A stretch of DNA of 54,764 nt, from IMG/VR virus record IMGVR_UViG_3300025769_012369, positions 1 to 54,764 of that record; one strand, written 5' to 3'. Under the pieces are notes generated by a model that ran no database searches, had not been told where the DNA came from, and saw only the letters and a list, made by a program, of their open reading frames with translations. Of the stretch, positions 30,369-38,453 are shown in pieces. The position numbers and the translations under genes are program-made. This DNA comes from a virus. Each line of letters starts with the position of its first letter. Within the stretch, counting starts at the first letter, position 1.

Positions 30369-31191
30369 ATAGAGCCAGGGCTTTCAGTTCTTCGTAAGTG
30401 TCCCGGCAACCTTCTTCGATGATGTTGTTCAGTTCCCCGGCCCTCCCGATGTTGGCCTGGTCCTCGCGCACCAGGCTGATTGCCCGGCCAATGTGTTTCG
30501 GGTCCACTGGCGGCATCCCGGCGCACTTGTCCACAATGTTAAAAAGTTGGGGAATAACTTCCTCCGGTCGGGCGACCAGGCGTTCCAGGCAGACGACGGA
30601 CCCGCCCTGGCTCCGGTGATCGCGAACGGTGCGCTTCCAGAGCTTCACAAAGTCCTCGGGGCTTGATGCGCCCCAGTAGCGTTGCCTCATGGAGTCGAAC
30701 ACGTCCTGCGGATCTCGGATGCAGAACAGCACCTGCGCCCCCTTCCAGAGTCTGAATACCCGGTCGCGTTCGTGGACCAGGCCCGGCTGCTTCTCGGCAA
30801 AGATGCTGCACCCGTTGGTTAAGGCCCAACCGCCCAGAATCGCCTCGGCGAATCGTCGGACCACACCCTGGCGGCTGGGTTCGTGTTGCGTGCAGTGCAA
30901 CCAGGTGGATTGCAGCCTCTCCTTGGTGAAATAGGCCGCAGGGTCTCCCAGCATGTTGAACGGGTCTGTGACGCATTTGGAGAGCTTTTCGGCCCAGTGA
31001 ATGCCCAGGATGGTGTCGAACACATCCGCAGGTTCCTCGCCGCGTTCCCAGCCCGTCAGGGACCAGTTGCTGCCGAAGATCAGTCGCGCTTCGTTGAAGG
31101 ATGCGACACGCGGGTGCGCTCCCAGGATGCGAGCAACGAGAGACGTTCCGCAACGTCCCGTGCCCCCGGTGAAAATGGGTTTCGTGATCAT
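30367..31191 (-). CDS. Sulfotransferase-family protein
   Basis: 274 residues from the ATG at 31191 in an ATGA overlap with the helicase gene. The N-terminal MITKPIFTGGTGRCGTSLVA is a PAPS 5-phosphosulfate-binding loop (G-x-GRCGTSL), followed by a His-rich HPRVASFNEARLIFG. Later FCIRDPQDVFDSMRQRYWG matches the 3-phosphate-binding box (hhhxRdPxdxxxS). It would transfer sulfate from PAPS to a sugar, protein or small molecule. The frame before 31191 is Arg/Pro-rich and excluded. Acceptor unknown. It lies between replication genes, with no other sulfur genes nearby. Confidence 0.85.
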   Translation of the reverse strand: MITKPIFTGGTGRCGTSLVARILGAHPRVASFNEARLIFGSNWSLTGWERGEEPADVFDTILGIHWAEKLSKCVTDPFNMLGDPAAYFTKERLQSTWLHCTQHEPSRQGVVRRFAEAILGGWALTNGCSIFAEKQPGLVHERDRVFRLWKGAQVLFCIRDPQDVFDSMRQRYWGASSPEDFVKLWKRTVRDHRSQGGSVVCLERLVARPEEVIPQLFNIVDKCAGMPPVDPKHIGRAISLVREDQANIGRAGELNNIIEEGCRDTYEELKALAL

Positions 31192-32864
31192 ACCGCCGTG
31201 CCCCCCTTGCTGACGCCGCCCGGGATCAGTTCCCAAAGGTAGCGGCTCGGCTCGACCGGCTCGGGCACTCCTCGACGGTATAGGGGCGGGCGGTTCGCGC
31301 AATAGGAAACATGCAACGTCTCCCTGGCCCTGGTCACGGCGACGTAGGCCAGCCTTCGCTCCTCCTCAACGTCCAGGCCCTTGCGGGTGCCGGGGATGAT
31401 GTGGTCCTCGAAACCCATCACCCAGACATGGTCCCACTCCCGGCCCTTCGCGCTGTGGATAGTGGTCACGGTGACGCCTTCCCCGGTTTCATCCTCATGA
31501 AACAGGTCGGCCGCTACCGCGACACCCAGCTCGCCCACGGTCTGAATCTCGGGCATGTCCTCCAGCATGGCGGCAAACAACTCGCAGGACTCGACTCCGA
31601 CGCCCAGGTTGACCGCCATGAGTTCCGGCACGTCTGCAGGTTTGGAGTCGTAGGGCAGGTTCCAGCGGCTTTGATTGATCGAAACGCCGTTGTAGGCGGC
31701 ATTCTGTGCGACCCTCGCGGCCTCTGCGGGTCCGTCCGTCTTCTCGATGATCATGCGAGCGATCGTATCGTTGAACGGATTGGCGATCAGCATCAGGCAC
31801 TGGCGGGCGAATGCCCAGTCTTCCGGCACCGGCTTCAGTTCCTTGGTGTTGATCGGAATCCCGACGCCGCCCAGGAGGTCGGTCAGCGACTCGCGCAGCT
31901 TGTTGATCCGAACCAGAATGGCCACCTCGGACGGGTTGGGGTTCTGGGATTGAAACCATTCGACGAACTGGCCCATCTCCTCGGCCGGTGTTTTGGCGGG
32001 CGGGCACACATGCACATGGCCAGCGGTGCCCGTCATGCTTTCGGTCTGCTTGCTGAAGCGGTTGACGTTGTTCTCGATCAGAGTCTGCGCTGACAGGCAA
32101 ATCTGACGACCGCTCCGGTGGTTGCCCTGAATGAGCAACGGCGGGGTCAGGTCGGCCTCGCGCAGAATGAGATGCGCCTTGCCGCCTCGGAACGAATAAA
32201 TGGCCTGGTCGGGGTCGCCGACCATGAACAGCCGCGAGTGGATCGCAAGGGCGTTGTAGATGTCGAAATCCAGATAACCGGAGTCCTGCACCTCGTCGAC
32301 CATGAGGACATCTGCCCCAAGGTGGAAGCCGCGCACGGCCAGGGTCTTGGCGTATTTCAACATGCTGTCGTAGTCCAGAAGGTTGTTGTCCCGCAGGCTC
32401 CCGTAGAAGGCTCCCAGGACGGCGTTCTCTTTCGACCGGCTCACTTCCTTGTGAGTGGGGTCGAACCGTTCGTCGGCTTCCTTCAGGGCCTTCTGGGAAC
32501 CGCGATACTTGAGGCGTTCCGCGCACTGCTTCAGGAGTAGCTTTGACATTTCCTCGTCTATGATGCCCAGCGGGGCCGTGCTGAATCCGACCTCGGTGCG
32601 GTAGAGGTCGATTAGTCGGAAGGCCATGCCGTGCAGGGTGCCCACGTATCCCGGCTTGATTTCGCCCAGACGCTTGCGGACCTCCCTGGCCGCTGCGTTG
32701 GTAAAGGTCACAATGTGGATGCCGCTCGGGGTGTAGCCGTTCTCGACCAGGTGCCGCACCTTGGCGATCAGGGTGTGCGTCTTCCCGCTACCAGGGCCAG
32801 CAATGACCAGGGCGCGGCCGTCGTTGTTGTTCACAACATGTTGTTGTTCAGTCGTCAGTTTCAT
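31188..32864 (-). CDS. UvrD/Rep-family SF1 helicase
   Basis: 558 residues, with CAACAACAAGACAAGACA before the ATG. The motifs are in order: MKLTTEQQHVVNNNDGRALV (Q motif), IAGPGSGKTHTL (Walker A, about 21-32), VTFTNAAAREVRKRL (Ia), VLMVDEVQDSGYLDF (II), FMVGDPDQAIYSFRGG (III), HRSGRQI (IV), VTTIHSAKGREWDHVWV (V), YVAVTRARETLHVS (VI). It is a short, complete 3-prime to 5-prime helicase for replication or repair. It overlaps the sulfotransferase by ATGA. Confidence 0.95.
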   Translation of the reverse strand: MKLTTEQQHVVNNNDGRALVIAGPGSGKTHTLIAKVRHLVENGYTPSGIHIVTFTNAAAREVRKRLGEIKPGYVGTLHGMAFRLIDLYRTEVGFSTAPLGIIDEEMSKLLLKQCAERLKYRGSQKALKEADERFDPTHKEVSRSKENAVLGAFYGSLRDNNLLDYDSMLKYAKTLAVRGFHLGADVLMVDEVQDSGYLDFDIYNALAIHSRLFMVGDPDQAIYSFRGGKAHLILREADLTPPLLIQGNHRSGRQICLSAQTLIENNVNRFSKQTESMTGTAGHVHVCPPAKTPAEEMGQFVEWFQSQNPNPSEVAILVRINKLRESLTDLLGGVGIPINTKELKPVPEDWAFARQCLMLIANPFNDTIARMIIEKTDGPAEAARVAQNAAYNGVSINQSRWNLPYDSKPADVPELMAVNLGVGVESCELFAAMLEDMPEIQTVGELGVAVAADLFHEDETGEGVTVTTIHSAKGREWDHVWVMGFEDHIIPGTRKGLDVEEERRLAYVAVTRARETLHVSYCANRPPLYRRGVPEPVEPSRYLWELIPGGVSKGGTAV

Positions 32865-32885
32865 TGTCTTGTCTTGTTGTTGAAA

Positions 32886-32913
32886 GGGCCGGGAGCGTGA
32901 ATGCCCCCGGCCC
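32886..32913 (-). terminator. Hairpin between ATPase and helicase genes
   Basis: Minus-strand GGGCCGGG/CCCGGCCC stem, 12-base loop, followed by TTTCAAC. A plausible weak terminator or processing hairpin in the 69-bp gap. Confidence 0.6.
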
Positions 32914-32933
32914 AGGTTGTGGTTGATGGTGGA

Positions 32934-34847
32934 TCAGAGTTCGATGACGTGCAACGCCTCGGGCATGTCTCCGGACCCGTAGAAGCGCGTCTCCCAGTCC
33001 GTCAAGATGCACTGGTCGATGATGCCCTTCTCGATCAGGGTCGCCATGTGGTGAACCAGGTCGGCGCGGACCGAGTGCTGGCAAACGCCGATGTCGTCGA
33101 TCATGACCAGCTTGATCGGAGACTGCACGGCCAGGGTGACAGCGACCGCCGCCATCGCGATGGCTTTCTCGGAACCGCTGAATGCGTCGAACGGAATCCA
33201 GTCGCGCCCGTCCCACCGGCCCAGGTCTCCGTCCCGGTAGTCAAGGGGCGTCTGCAGCAGGCAACCGCCGATCTCGTTCAGCTTGGTGATCAGCGGCCCG
33301 AACGTGGCCTTGACCAGTTTGTCCTTGGTCTCCTCGACCACCTTGACCGCCGCCTTGTAGATCGCGACCTCGGCCGCGCAGATAGCCGACTGCGCTTCGG
33401 CCTTGGCCCGCTGCTTGGTCTTCTCCCGCTTGGTGATCAACAGCTTGACCTGGGCCTGCAGTTCGGTGTTCGTCTGCTCAAGGTGAGCATACGCCGCCTG
33501 CTCGGTTGCAAGGTCCGCTGCCCAGTCGTCCGGCGTGGCGTCCTTGACGGTGTCCTTTGCTGTGTCGATGGTGGCCTTGCGCTTCCTGTCGGCCTCGATG
33601 TCGGCGGCGGTGCGCTTCAAATCAGACCGCTGGTGCCCCAGGCTAATCTGCTTCCCGCGCACGGCGTCATCGGATTCCTGGGCTTCCTGCAGCTCGGTCT
33701 TCACTTTGGCGATCTGGGCCTCGATCTTCTCGCGTGCGGCCAGGGCTTCGTTCAGGGCTGTGTCCAGTTCCTTGAACCGGGTTTCCAGAGTCACTTTCAG
33801 GTTGGTGTCCCAACCTTCCGACGACACCTTGCAGAACGGGCACTCGGTCATGTGAACCAGTTCGTCCAGTTGGAGTTGCACGTCCTTGTGGTCCTTGGCG
33901 ATGGCGCGGGTTTTCTCCGACTCCGTGCCCAAGGCTTTCTGCAGCTCAGGCAGTTGGGCTTGCAAGGCGGGTGCCTTGGGCCGGTAGGCCTCGACCTCTT
34001 CCTCGAGTTTGCCCAGAGCATCCTGCTTCTCGTTGTGAGCCTTCACGTCAGGGTTGACCATCTGCGACTGAAGGGCGTCGATCTTGGCCTTGGCCTCGTT
34101 GTAGGCTGACAGCTTCCCGCGCAGGTCTTGCTGGCGGGACAGGTTCTCCTTGAGGGCGCGAGCGTTGGCCTCCTGCTTTGCCTCCACGGCCGGGTCGACC
34201 GATGCTTCATCGGACAGTTGCTCCGCGCCTTCGATCAGGCCGATCATCCGCTTGTTTGCTTCGGCGGCTCCCTTCCCGTTTTCCTTGAACTGCTTCATCA
34301 GCTCGTCGATCCATTCGTGCAGCGGTGCGTCTCCTTTCGCGGCGACCAGGGCATCGACGGCGTTCAATGCCGTGGTGTGGTCGTCGGTGTGCTTCTTGCC
34401 AAGGTTGATCGCCTTTAGGTCCGTGCGGAGCGTGGTCCCGGTGATCTCCACCTTGCTCATGTCCAGGATGCCCATGAGATACTCCGTGCGCTTTTTCCCG
34501 CTCAACCCGAGGAAGGCGCGAGCGTCGATCAGCACGTCAGGGATCTCCAGGCCTCCCGGCACGTTTTCGGTGCGCTTGACCGCTCCGCGTTTCAGTTCCC
34601 AGTTGCGGCTGACAGTGCGGCCGTCGTCCAGGGTGATCGCCGTCGTCAGGTCGGTGCCCTTGGCGAACTTGAAAATGGCCTGGTTCTGTTTGCCCGCGTT
34701 GGGGTGCCAACCGGACATTGCGAGCTGTATGGCGTCAACGTGGGAGGTCTTGCCGGACCAGTTCGGGCCGGTGATTGCGGTCAGTGGTTCCAGGTCCGCG
34801 TTGATGGCGCGGCCTTTGATGTTGGTTACAAGTTTCTTGATTCTCAT
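32934..34847 (-). CDS. SbcC/Rad50-like SMC-type ATPase
   Basis: 637 residues. ITGPNWSGKTSHVDAIQLAM is the N-terminal Walker A. A long charged helical region contains a CPFC hook-like motif (TECPFCKVSSEGWD). The C-terminal lobe has FDAFSGSEKAIAMAAVAV (ABC signature) and IKLVMIDDIGVCQ (Walker B). This is a small SMC/AAA_23 ATPase, probably for DNA ends or recombination; no partner Mre11/SbcD nuclease is visible. The leader is CAACAAAACAACGACA. The start is 29 bp after the SSB-like gene. Confidence 0.88.
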   Translation of the reverse strand: MRIKKLVTNIKGRAINADLEPLTAITGPNWSGKTSHVDAIQLAMSGWHPNAGKQNQAIFKFAKGTDLTTAITLDDGRTVSRNWELKRGAVKRTENVPGGLEIPDVLIDARAFLGLSGKKRTEYLMGILDMSKVEITGTTLRTDLKAINLGKKHTDDHTTALNAVDALVAAKGDAPLHEWIDELMKQFKENGKGAAEANKRMIGLIEGAEQLSDEASVDPAVEAKQEANARALKENLSRQQDLRGKLSAYNEAKAKIDALQSQMVNPDVKAHNEKQDALGKLEEEVEAYRPKAPALQAQLPELQKALGTESEKTRAIAKDHKDVQLQLDELVHMTECPFCKVSSEGWDTNLKVTLETRFKELDTALNEALAAREKIEAQIAKVKTELQEAQESDDAVRGKQISLGHQRSDLKRTAADIEADRKRKATIDTAKDTVKDATPDDWAADLATEQAAYAHLEQTNTELQAQVKLLITKREKTKQRAKAEAQSAICAAEVAIYKAAVKVVEETKDKLVKATFGPLITKLNEIGGCLLQTPLDYRDGDLGRWDGRDWIPFDAFSGSEKAIAMAAVAVTLAVQSPIKLVMIDDIGVCQHSVRADLVHHMATLIEKGIIDQCILTDWETRFYGSGDMPEALHVIEL

Positions 34848-34876
34848 TGTCGTTGTTTTGTTGGTGAGTGGATGGA

Positions 34877-35743
34877 TCAGAACGGGACGTTGTCCTCGTC
34901 CACGTCCTCGTCCTGGGTTTCGGGTTCAGGTTGGGGTTCGGGTTGGGGTGCCGGTGCCTGCTGCTGCTGGGCCTGGCTCTCCTTGCGTGGCGGGTAGGGC
35001 AGTTCGCGGATGTGTCCGCCCCGGCCCAACTCGATGAACATCGACGTTGCGATGCCTTGGAAGTGTTCGGCGGTCAACTCCATGCCCGGGTTCGCGGCGT
35101 GAAAGTTGTTGGCGACCTTGACAGCCTGAGCCAAACAGAGTTCGTGTGCGTAGCCGCACTTCTCCAGGGCCATCCAGATTTTCTTCCTGGGTGTTGCCCC
35201 CTGATCGCCGCTCTGCGCGGCCGGTGGTGCCTGTCGGCCATGGGAAGGCCTCGGCTCGGGTTGAGACGGCTCAGGGCGGGATTGTGGCGCGGGGCGGGTG
35301 CCCTGGGGCGGCGGGGCGGTCCGGTGTACGGGCTGTTCGCCTGGATGTTGTTGCGGCTCCTCCCCGGTGGAGTAGCCCTGGGCGTCGGACTGCATGGCGG
35401 TGTCGATGGTGGCTGATGGCGTGATCCAAAGGATGCGCGTCACGTTGCCGTTGTACTCGTCATCCTTGGTCTTCAGCCCGGTCCAACCGTTCTTCTCGGA
35501 GTGCGTGCCCATGATGAACACCTCGACATTCTCCCAGTCCTGGCCCAGGTGGTCGCGGTTGTTCAGGGTCGCCTTGATCTCGTTGCCTTCCTTGTCGGTC
35601 ACAACGATGTCCTGGAATGACCAGGGTTTTCCACGGGTCTCGCCCGTGCGTGGTTTGTAGACTTTCGTCAACTTCCCGTGAACCGCCTGCAATGGCATGT
35701 CGGGTGCCATCTGGAAACAGGACGGAATGCTTGCTACCTGCAT
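34877..35743 (-). CDS. Single-stranded DNA-binding-like protein
   Basis: 288 residues. The N-terminal part (PLQAVHGKLTKVYKPRTGET; WSFQDIVVTDKEGNEIKATL; VEVFIMGTHS) is a strand-rich OB-like fold. A long Pro/Gln-rich linker follows. Residues about 195-240 add a helical segment (VKVANNFHAANPGMELTAEH), and the end is acidic and closes in EDVDEDNVPF, like the DDDIPF tail that binds partners in SSB. OB fold plus acidic tip in a replication operon support an SSB-type role. Its leader contains AGAAGACAAAAGAGAAAGG. Confidence 0.78.
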   Translation of the reverse strand: MQVASIPSCFQMAPDMPLQAVHGKLTKVYKPRTGETRGKPWSFQDIVVTDKEGNEIKATLNNRDHLGQDWENVEVFIMGTHSEKNGWTGLKTKDDEYNGNVTRILWITPSATIDTAMQSDAQGYSTGEEPQQHPGEQPVHRTAPPPQGTRPAPQSRPEPSQPEPRPSHGRQAPPAAQSGDQGATPRKKIWMALEKCGYAHELCLAQAVKVANNFHAANPGMELTAEHFQGIATSMFIELGRGGHIRELPYPPRKESQAQQQQAPAPQPEPQPEPETQDEDVDEDNVPF

Positions 35744-35891
35744 TGTCTGCCTTTCTCTTTTGTCTTCTAGTTGATGGGTCGCGGCTCATACCTGTCGCCG
35801 CTTCCCGGTTCGATCTGAGTCTGCCGACTCAGTAGATTTCCACAACCTCAAATTAGATGAACGTGCCCTGCTCCGACGATGAGCATGTTTC
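35744..35891 (-). promoter_or_regulatory. Leader region with hairpin and shared GAACCGGG element
   Basis: Between the 96-residue gene and the SSB-like gene. It holds CTGAGTC-TGCC-GACTCAG (35815-35832), a 7-bp inverted repeat without T-run, and GAACCGGGAAGCGGCGACA (minus strand, 35793-35811). The latter nearly repeats GAACCGGGGACGCGGCGACC at 36194-36213 in the next gap upstream. Likely operator or promoter control; I see no clear -10. Confidence 0.4.
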
Positions 35892-36182
35892 TCATGGTCG
35901 TTTTAGGTAGGATGTGATCCAGCGTGTCGTCGCCGCGATGTTTTTAAGTTGGACTTCATCGCGGTCAGTATTTCGCACTGCAATGAATGTTAGCTGCCAT
36001 TCGTCGCGAATGCAGATCAACAACTGATCGACGGTCGTTCCTATGTATCCGTCGAAATTGCAGTTGTCGTCTGCGCGGTAGGTCAGGCCATCCTTTCCAA
36101 TGTGGGCTGTGAATTCCCATCCATCGTGCCACTGTGATAATGCAGCGCGGATTTCAATCAGGCGTTCGATCTCTGTTTTCAT
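35892..36182 (-). CDS. Small hypothetical protein
   Basis: 96 residues; ACAAGACAAG immediately precedes the ATG at 36182. MKTEIERLIEIRAALSQWHD is an N-terminal helix, followed by short strands with polar residues (FTAHIGKDGLTYRADDNCNF) and a C-terminal helix with aromatic residues (TTRWITSYLKRP). No family recognised. It is the first gene of the early region after the lysis-type gene cluster and could be an early regulator. Confidence 0.65.
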   Translation of the reverse strand: MKTEIERLIEIRAALSQWHDGWEFTAHIGKDGLTYRADDNCNFDGYIGTTVDQLLICIRDEWQLTFIAVRNTDRDEVQLKNIAATTRWITSYLKRP

Positions 36183-36193
36183 CTTGTCTTGTA

Positions 36194-36213
36194 GGTCGCC
36201 GCGTCCCCGGTTC
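36194..36213 (-). promoter_or_regulatory. GAACCGGG(n)GCGGCGAC leader element, copy 2
   Basis: Minus strand GAACCGGGGACGCGGCGACC, closely matching 35793-35811. It lies just above the ACAAGACAAG leader of the 36182 gene. Role unknown. Confidence 0.4.
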
Positions 36214-36240
36214 CACCAGGCCCCAGTTCAGTCAGCGGAT

Positions 36241-36256
36241 TGTTCCACATGGAACA
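36241..36256. promoter_or_regulatory. parS-like site
   Basis: TGTTCCACATGGAACA, next to the stop of the alpha/beta hydrolase. It differs at one central base from TGTTCCACGTGGAACA, the palindrome type bound by chromosomal ParB. It is intergenic and the only such site I found. The phage also codes two ParB/Srx-fold proteins, though these lack the ParB DNA-binding domain. Confidence 0.5.
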
Positions 36257-36850
36257 TTAGTCAAGAACCAGGGGCGCGAACACGTCTAAATTCTCGAAAA
36301 TTCGGCTGTGCTTGTTGAAGGTCGGGAACTCAAACCCAACTTTGCCGCCCACCTCAATGGCGTTGTGGTTACGGACTCGGTAGCATGGACCTGCGTAGCC
36401 GACACTCCCCATGTCTCCCCAGGCGTGAAACAGCAGGGCCTTGGATAGCGTCACGGTCAAGTCACCCGGCGCGTGCCAAACGTCGATGCGCTCAACCTCG
36501 GGTGGAATAGGTGCGTTTCGGTCCAGGGCGGGGTTGAGGAAGATCAGACGCTTGAAGACCGGGCGAAGCCAGGCCGCGTTCAGGAGCTTGCGGCACCCGT
36601 CGCTGTGGCCCAGGCCGGTGATCTCATGCTCGCCATCCAGAACTTCGGCATCGGACAGCTTCTCAATGATCTGCCGCGCACGCAGCTCGTTGCGAAAACG
36701 GCTACGGGCGGCGGCGAAGAATTCGAATCCACGGTCAGCTTCAAGGAAGCGATACCCACGGGCCTCGGCGTAGGACCGGAATCGGTCCGTCGTGGCGGCT
36801 CCGTTGTCCCTGACGTTGAAGCCGTGGGCGGTGATCAGGACGGGCTTCAC
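36257..36850 (-). CDS. Alpha/beta-hydrolase-like protein
   Basis: 197 residues from a GTG at 36850 in a GTGA overlap. MKPVLITAHGFNVRDNG is an opening strand with an oxyanion HG, and ITGLGHSDGCRKL holds the nucleophile Ser83 in G-H-S-D-G. HAPGDLT (Asp130) and FNKHSRIF (His181) could complete the triad. The fold suggests esterase or lipase activity. The gene follows a lipoprotein gene and a TM protein, so a role in release or host-envelope attack is conceivable, but no signal peptide is seen. Confidence 0.78.
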   Translation of the reverse strand: MKPVLITAHGFNVRDNGAATTDRFRSYAEARGYRFLEADRGFEFFAAARSRFRNELRARQIIEKLSDAEVLDGEHEITGLGHSDGCRKLLNAAWLRPVFKRLIFLNPALDRNAPIPPEVERIDVWHAPGDLTVTLSKALLFHAWGDMGSVGYAGPCYRVRNHNAIEVGGKVGFEFPTFNKHSRIFENLDVFAPLVLD

Positions 36851-37428
36851 TCCCTGAGTCGTTCCAGGTCTTCGATGACGTTGCGATCAGCACCGGCATT
36901 CGTCGCGGCTTCGATGGTGTCCCCGACCTGGTCCTTGGATGCCGGGATCGGAATGCCCTTCGCGGCCAGGAACAGCTTAGTGCCTTCCTTGAGGACTTCG
37001 GCAAATTCCTTCACCTTGGTGTCCCGGTCCAGCTTGGCGATGCCATAGGCTCTATGCGTTTTAGCCGTGGCGTTGGTCTTCTCACCAGTAAACCCCTCCA
37101 TGCTGTCCTGGGCTGCAATACCGCCGCCGTGGGTCACCCCGTGGTCGTGTGACTCACTTGCGATGCCCAGCTTGACCGGCAGGATCTCGATGCCCAGGAC
37201 GTTCAGGAGCGCGAAACGCTTCCCGCCCTTTGCCATGCTTTGAATCATGTCAGCAAGCTCTGCTTTCTCGGTGGCGTCCTCCGCGCTCAAGTATGCGGCG
37301 ACAATCTCTTTCGGCACCCCGGCATAATTGTCGTTGTGGTCGCTGTGGCCGTGGCCGCTCGAGATGCATCCTGTCAAAAGGGTAACACCGAGCGCAAGCG
37401 CGATCAGTCCAATCAGGCGAATTGTCAT
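36847..37428 (-). CDS. Predicted lipoprotein
   Basis: 193 residues from the ATG at 37428 (a GTG at 37437 is possible). The signal sequence MTIRLIGLIALALGVTLLTG ends at Cys21 in LLTGC, a lipobox. A His/Asp-rich segment (SGHGHSDHND) and another His cluster (SHDHGVTHGG) could bind metal. The remainder is largely helical (FAEVLKEGTKLFLAAKGIPI). It may be an outer spanin-like, superinfection-exclusion or virion-associated lipoprotein. The leader ends in GTGAAGACA. Confidence 0.72.
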   Translation of the reverse strand: MTIRLIGLIALALGVTLLTGCISSGHGHSDHNDNYAGVPKEIVAAYLSAEDATEKAELADMIQSMAKGGKRFALLNVLGIEILPVKLGIASESHDHGVTHGGGIAAQDSMEGFTGEKTNATAKTHRAYGIAKLDRDTKVKEFAEVLKEGTKLFLAAKGIPIPASKDQVGDTIEAATNAGADRNVIEDLERLRE

Positions 37429-37444
37429 TGTCTTCACGGCATCC

Positions 37445-37472
37445 CTTTTATCAGAACGGCCGCGCCGGTCAA
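37445..37472 (-). promoter_or_regulatory. Candidate sigma70-type promoter for the lipoprotein gene
   Basis: Minus-strand TTGACC at 37472-37467, 16-base spacer, TAAAAG at 37450-37445, 17 bases before the ATG. The position is good for a short leader, but the -10 is imperfect. Confidence 0.35.
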
Positions 37473-38044
37473 GGTGCTTGTGGGTGCCCCTTGGTGGGGT
37501 GCGGTGCGTGTACTGTACTATCTGTTTTCGTTCCCAAATTCCAGCGTGCGGACCCGTAGTAGTCAATCCGGTCGACGCGCTCCTCCAGCCACATGCGGTG
37601 GTTGAGACTGTTTCTGTTTTCCAAGTCGCTGATCTTGTCGCGGTAGGTCTGCTCGACATCCATCTTTTCCCGCAGATTCTGCACCTCCAACAAAACGGTT
37701 TCGGGGTGGCCCTCCTTCTCGGAGTGTTCTTCCAGGCGATTCAATCGGTGCTGGATTGGGTACCATACCAGGGTACCCACCATGCCAATGGCGACCAGCA
37801 TCACGGAAAGCGATTGCCAGTTCGTTTTGCCCTGCTGGGTCAGCGAGTGTTGAACCGCGTTTGTTAAGCCGTCGATCTTTGAGTTTGTGGTCGCCGCGAT
37901 GGCCTCCATGCGTGACTCAATGGCGTCGTCCCGGTCATGTAGGTGCCCGATCTCCGTCATGATCGCCTGCAGCCCTTTTTCCTCTTTCTCTAGTTGTTTC
38001 ATGGCGCGTCGTATTCTGTTCGTTTTAGCGGCGGCGGTGCTCAT
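37469..38044 (-). CDS. Coiled-coil membrane protein
   Basis: 191 residues from the ATG at 38044. Helical N-terminal half (AMKQLEKEEKGLQAIMTEIG; GLTNAVQHSLTQQGKTNW), one membrane segment (LSVMLVAIGMVGTLVWYPI) at about 82-100 and another coiled coil (HRLNRLEEHSEKEGHPETVL). It could be an inner spanin-like or holin-associated protein, or a superinfection-exclusion protein. It is followed by a lipoprotein gene, which resembles a two-component spanin pair, but topology and order are not classical. Confidence 0.65.
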   Translation of the reverse strand: MSTAAAKTNRIRRAMKQLEKEEKGLQAIMTEIGHLHDRDDAIESRMEAIAATTNSKIDGLTNAVQHSLTQQGKTNWQSLSVMLVAIGMVGTLVWYPIQHRLNRLEEHSEKEGHPETVLLEVQNLREKMDVEQTYRDKISDLENRNSLNHRMWLEERVDRIDYYGSARWNLGTKTDSTVHAPHPTKGHPQAP

Positions 38045-38453
38045 TGTTTCCTTCGATGGGCCACTTGTCCAGTGGGCAGGTTTCCGTTTCCAGCCAGAGC
38101 TTGAGTCGCGTGCATCCGCACGCTCTACATTTCCCAAGTCCCGCATTCGCGGTGCCGTCCCATCTGTCGCAAGCTCGGCAAGTTTTCATGCGCTCATTGA
38201 AGCGCGGTTCGTCTACCGTAGCAAATCCTGCCTTGGCCCACTTGCTCATGGCCTTGGCGAAATTGGTCACCATGTCGATGGCTGTGGGGTGCCTGGTCGG
38301 GTGTGCCCTGCTGATCCGGTCATAATCCTCGCGGCTCAGTTGAACCAGGTCACCGACCGGCGTGCCCAGGCGTTCCACGTCGGCGAGGTAGGCTGCTGGG
38401 TCGTCCTTCAATTGCGCGGCCTTCTCAATCAGTTGTCGACTGATCTGCATCAT
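38025..38453 (-). CDS. Zinc-ribbon protein in the tail-tip region
   Basis: 142 residues from the ATG at 38453 (ATGA overlap). A helical start (QISRQLIEKAAQLKDDPAAY) and a helical middle (AIDMVTNFAKAMSKWAKAGF) precede a zinc ribbon: CRACDRW, CRACGC and ETCPLDKWP. This C-terminal pattern (CxxC, then CxxCxC and CPxxKW) is common in small phage proteins next to tail-tip genes, but its role is not known. It overlaps the next gene by 20 bp. Confidence 0.75.
   Translation of the reverse strand: MMQISRQLIEKAAQLKDDPAAYLADVERLGTPVGDLVQLSREDYDRISRAHPTRHPTAIDMVTNFAKAMSKWAKAGFATVDEPRFNERMKTCRACDRWDGTANAGLGKCRACGCTRLKLWLETETCPLDKWPIEGNNEHRRR

Noticed and set aside
35793-35832. tRNA-like GGTTCGATC near a hairpin
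   Set aside because: No T-stem or acceptor pairing could be built around it. It is better explained as leader and inverted repeat.
36257-38044. Definite holin-spanin cassette
   Set aside because: One TM protein and a lipoprotein are adjacent, but topology and sizes do not match a known i/o-spanin pair, so lysis is left as possible only.
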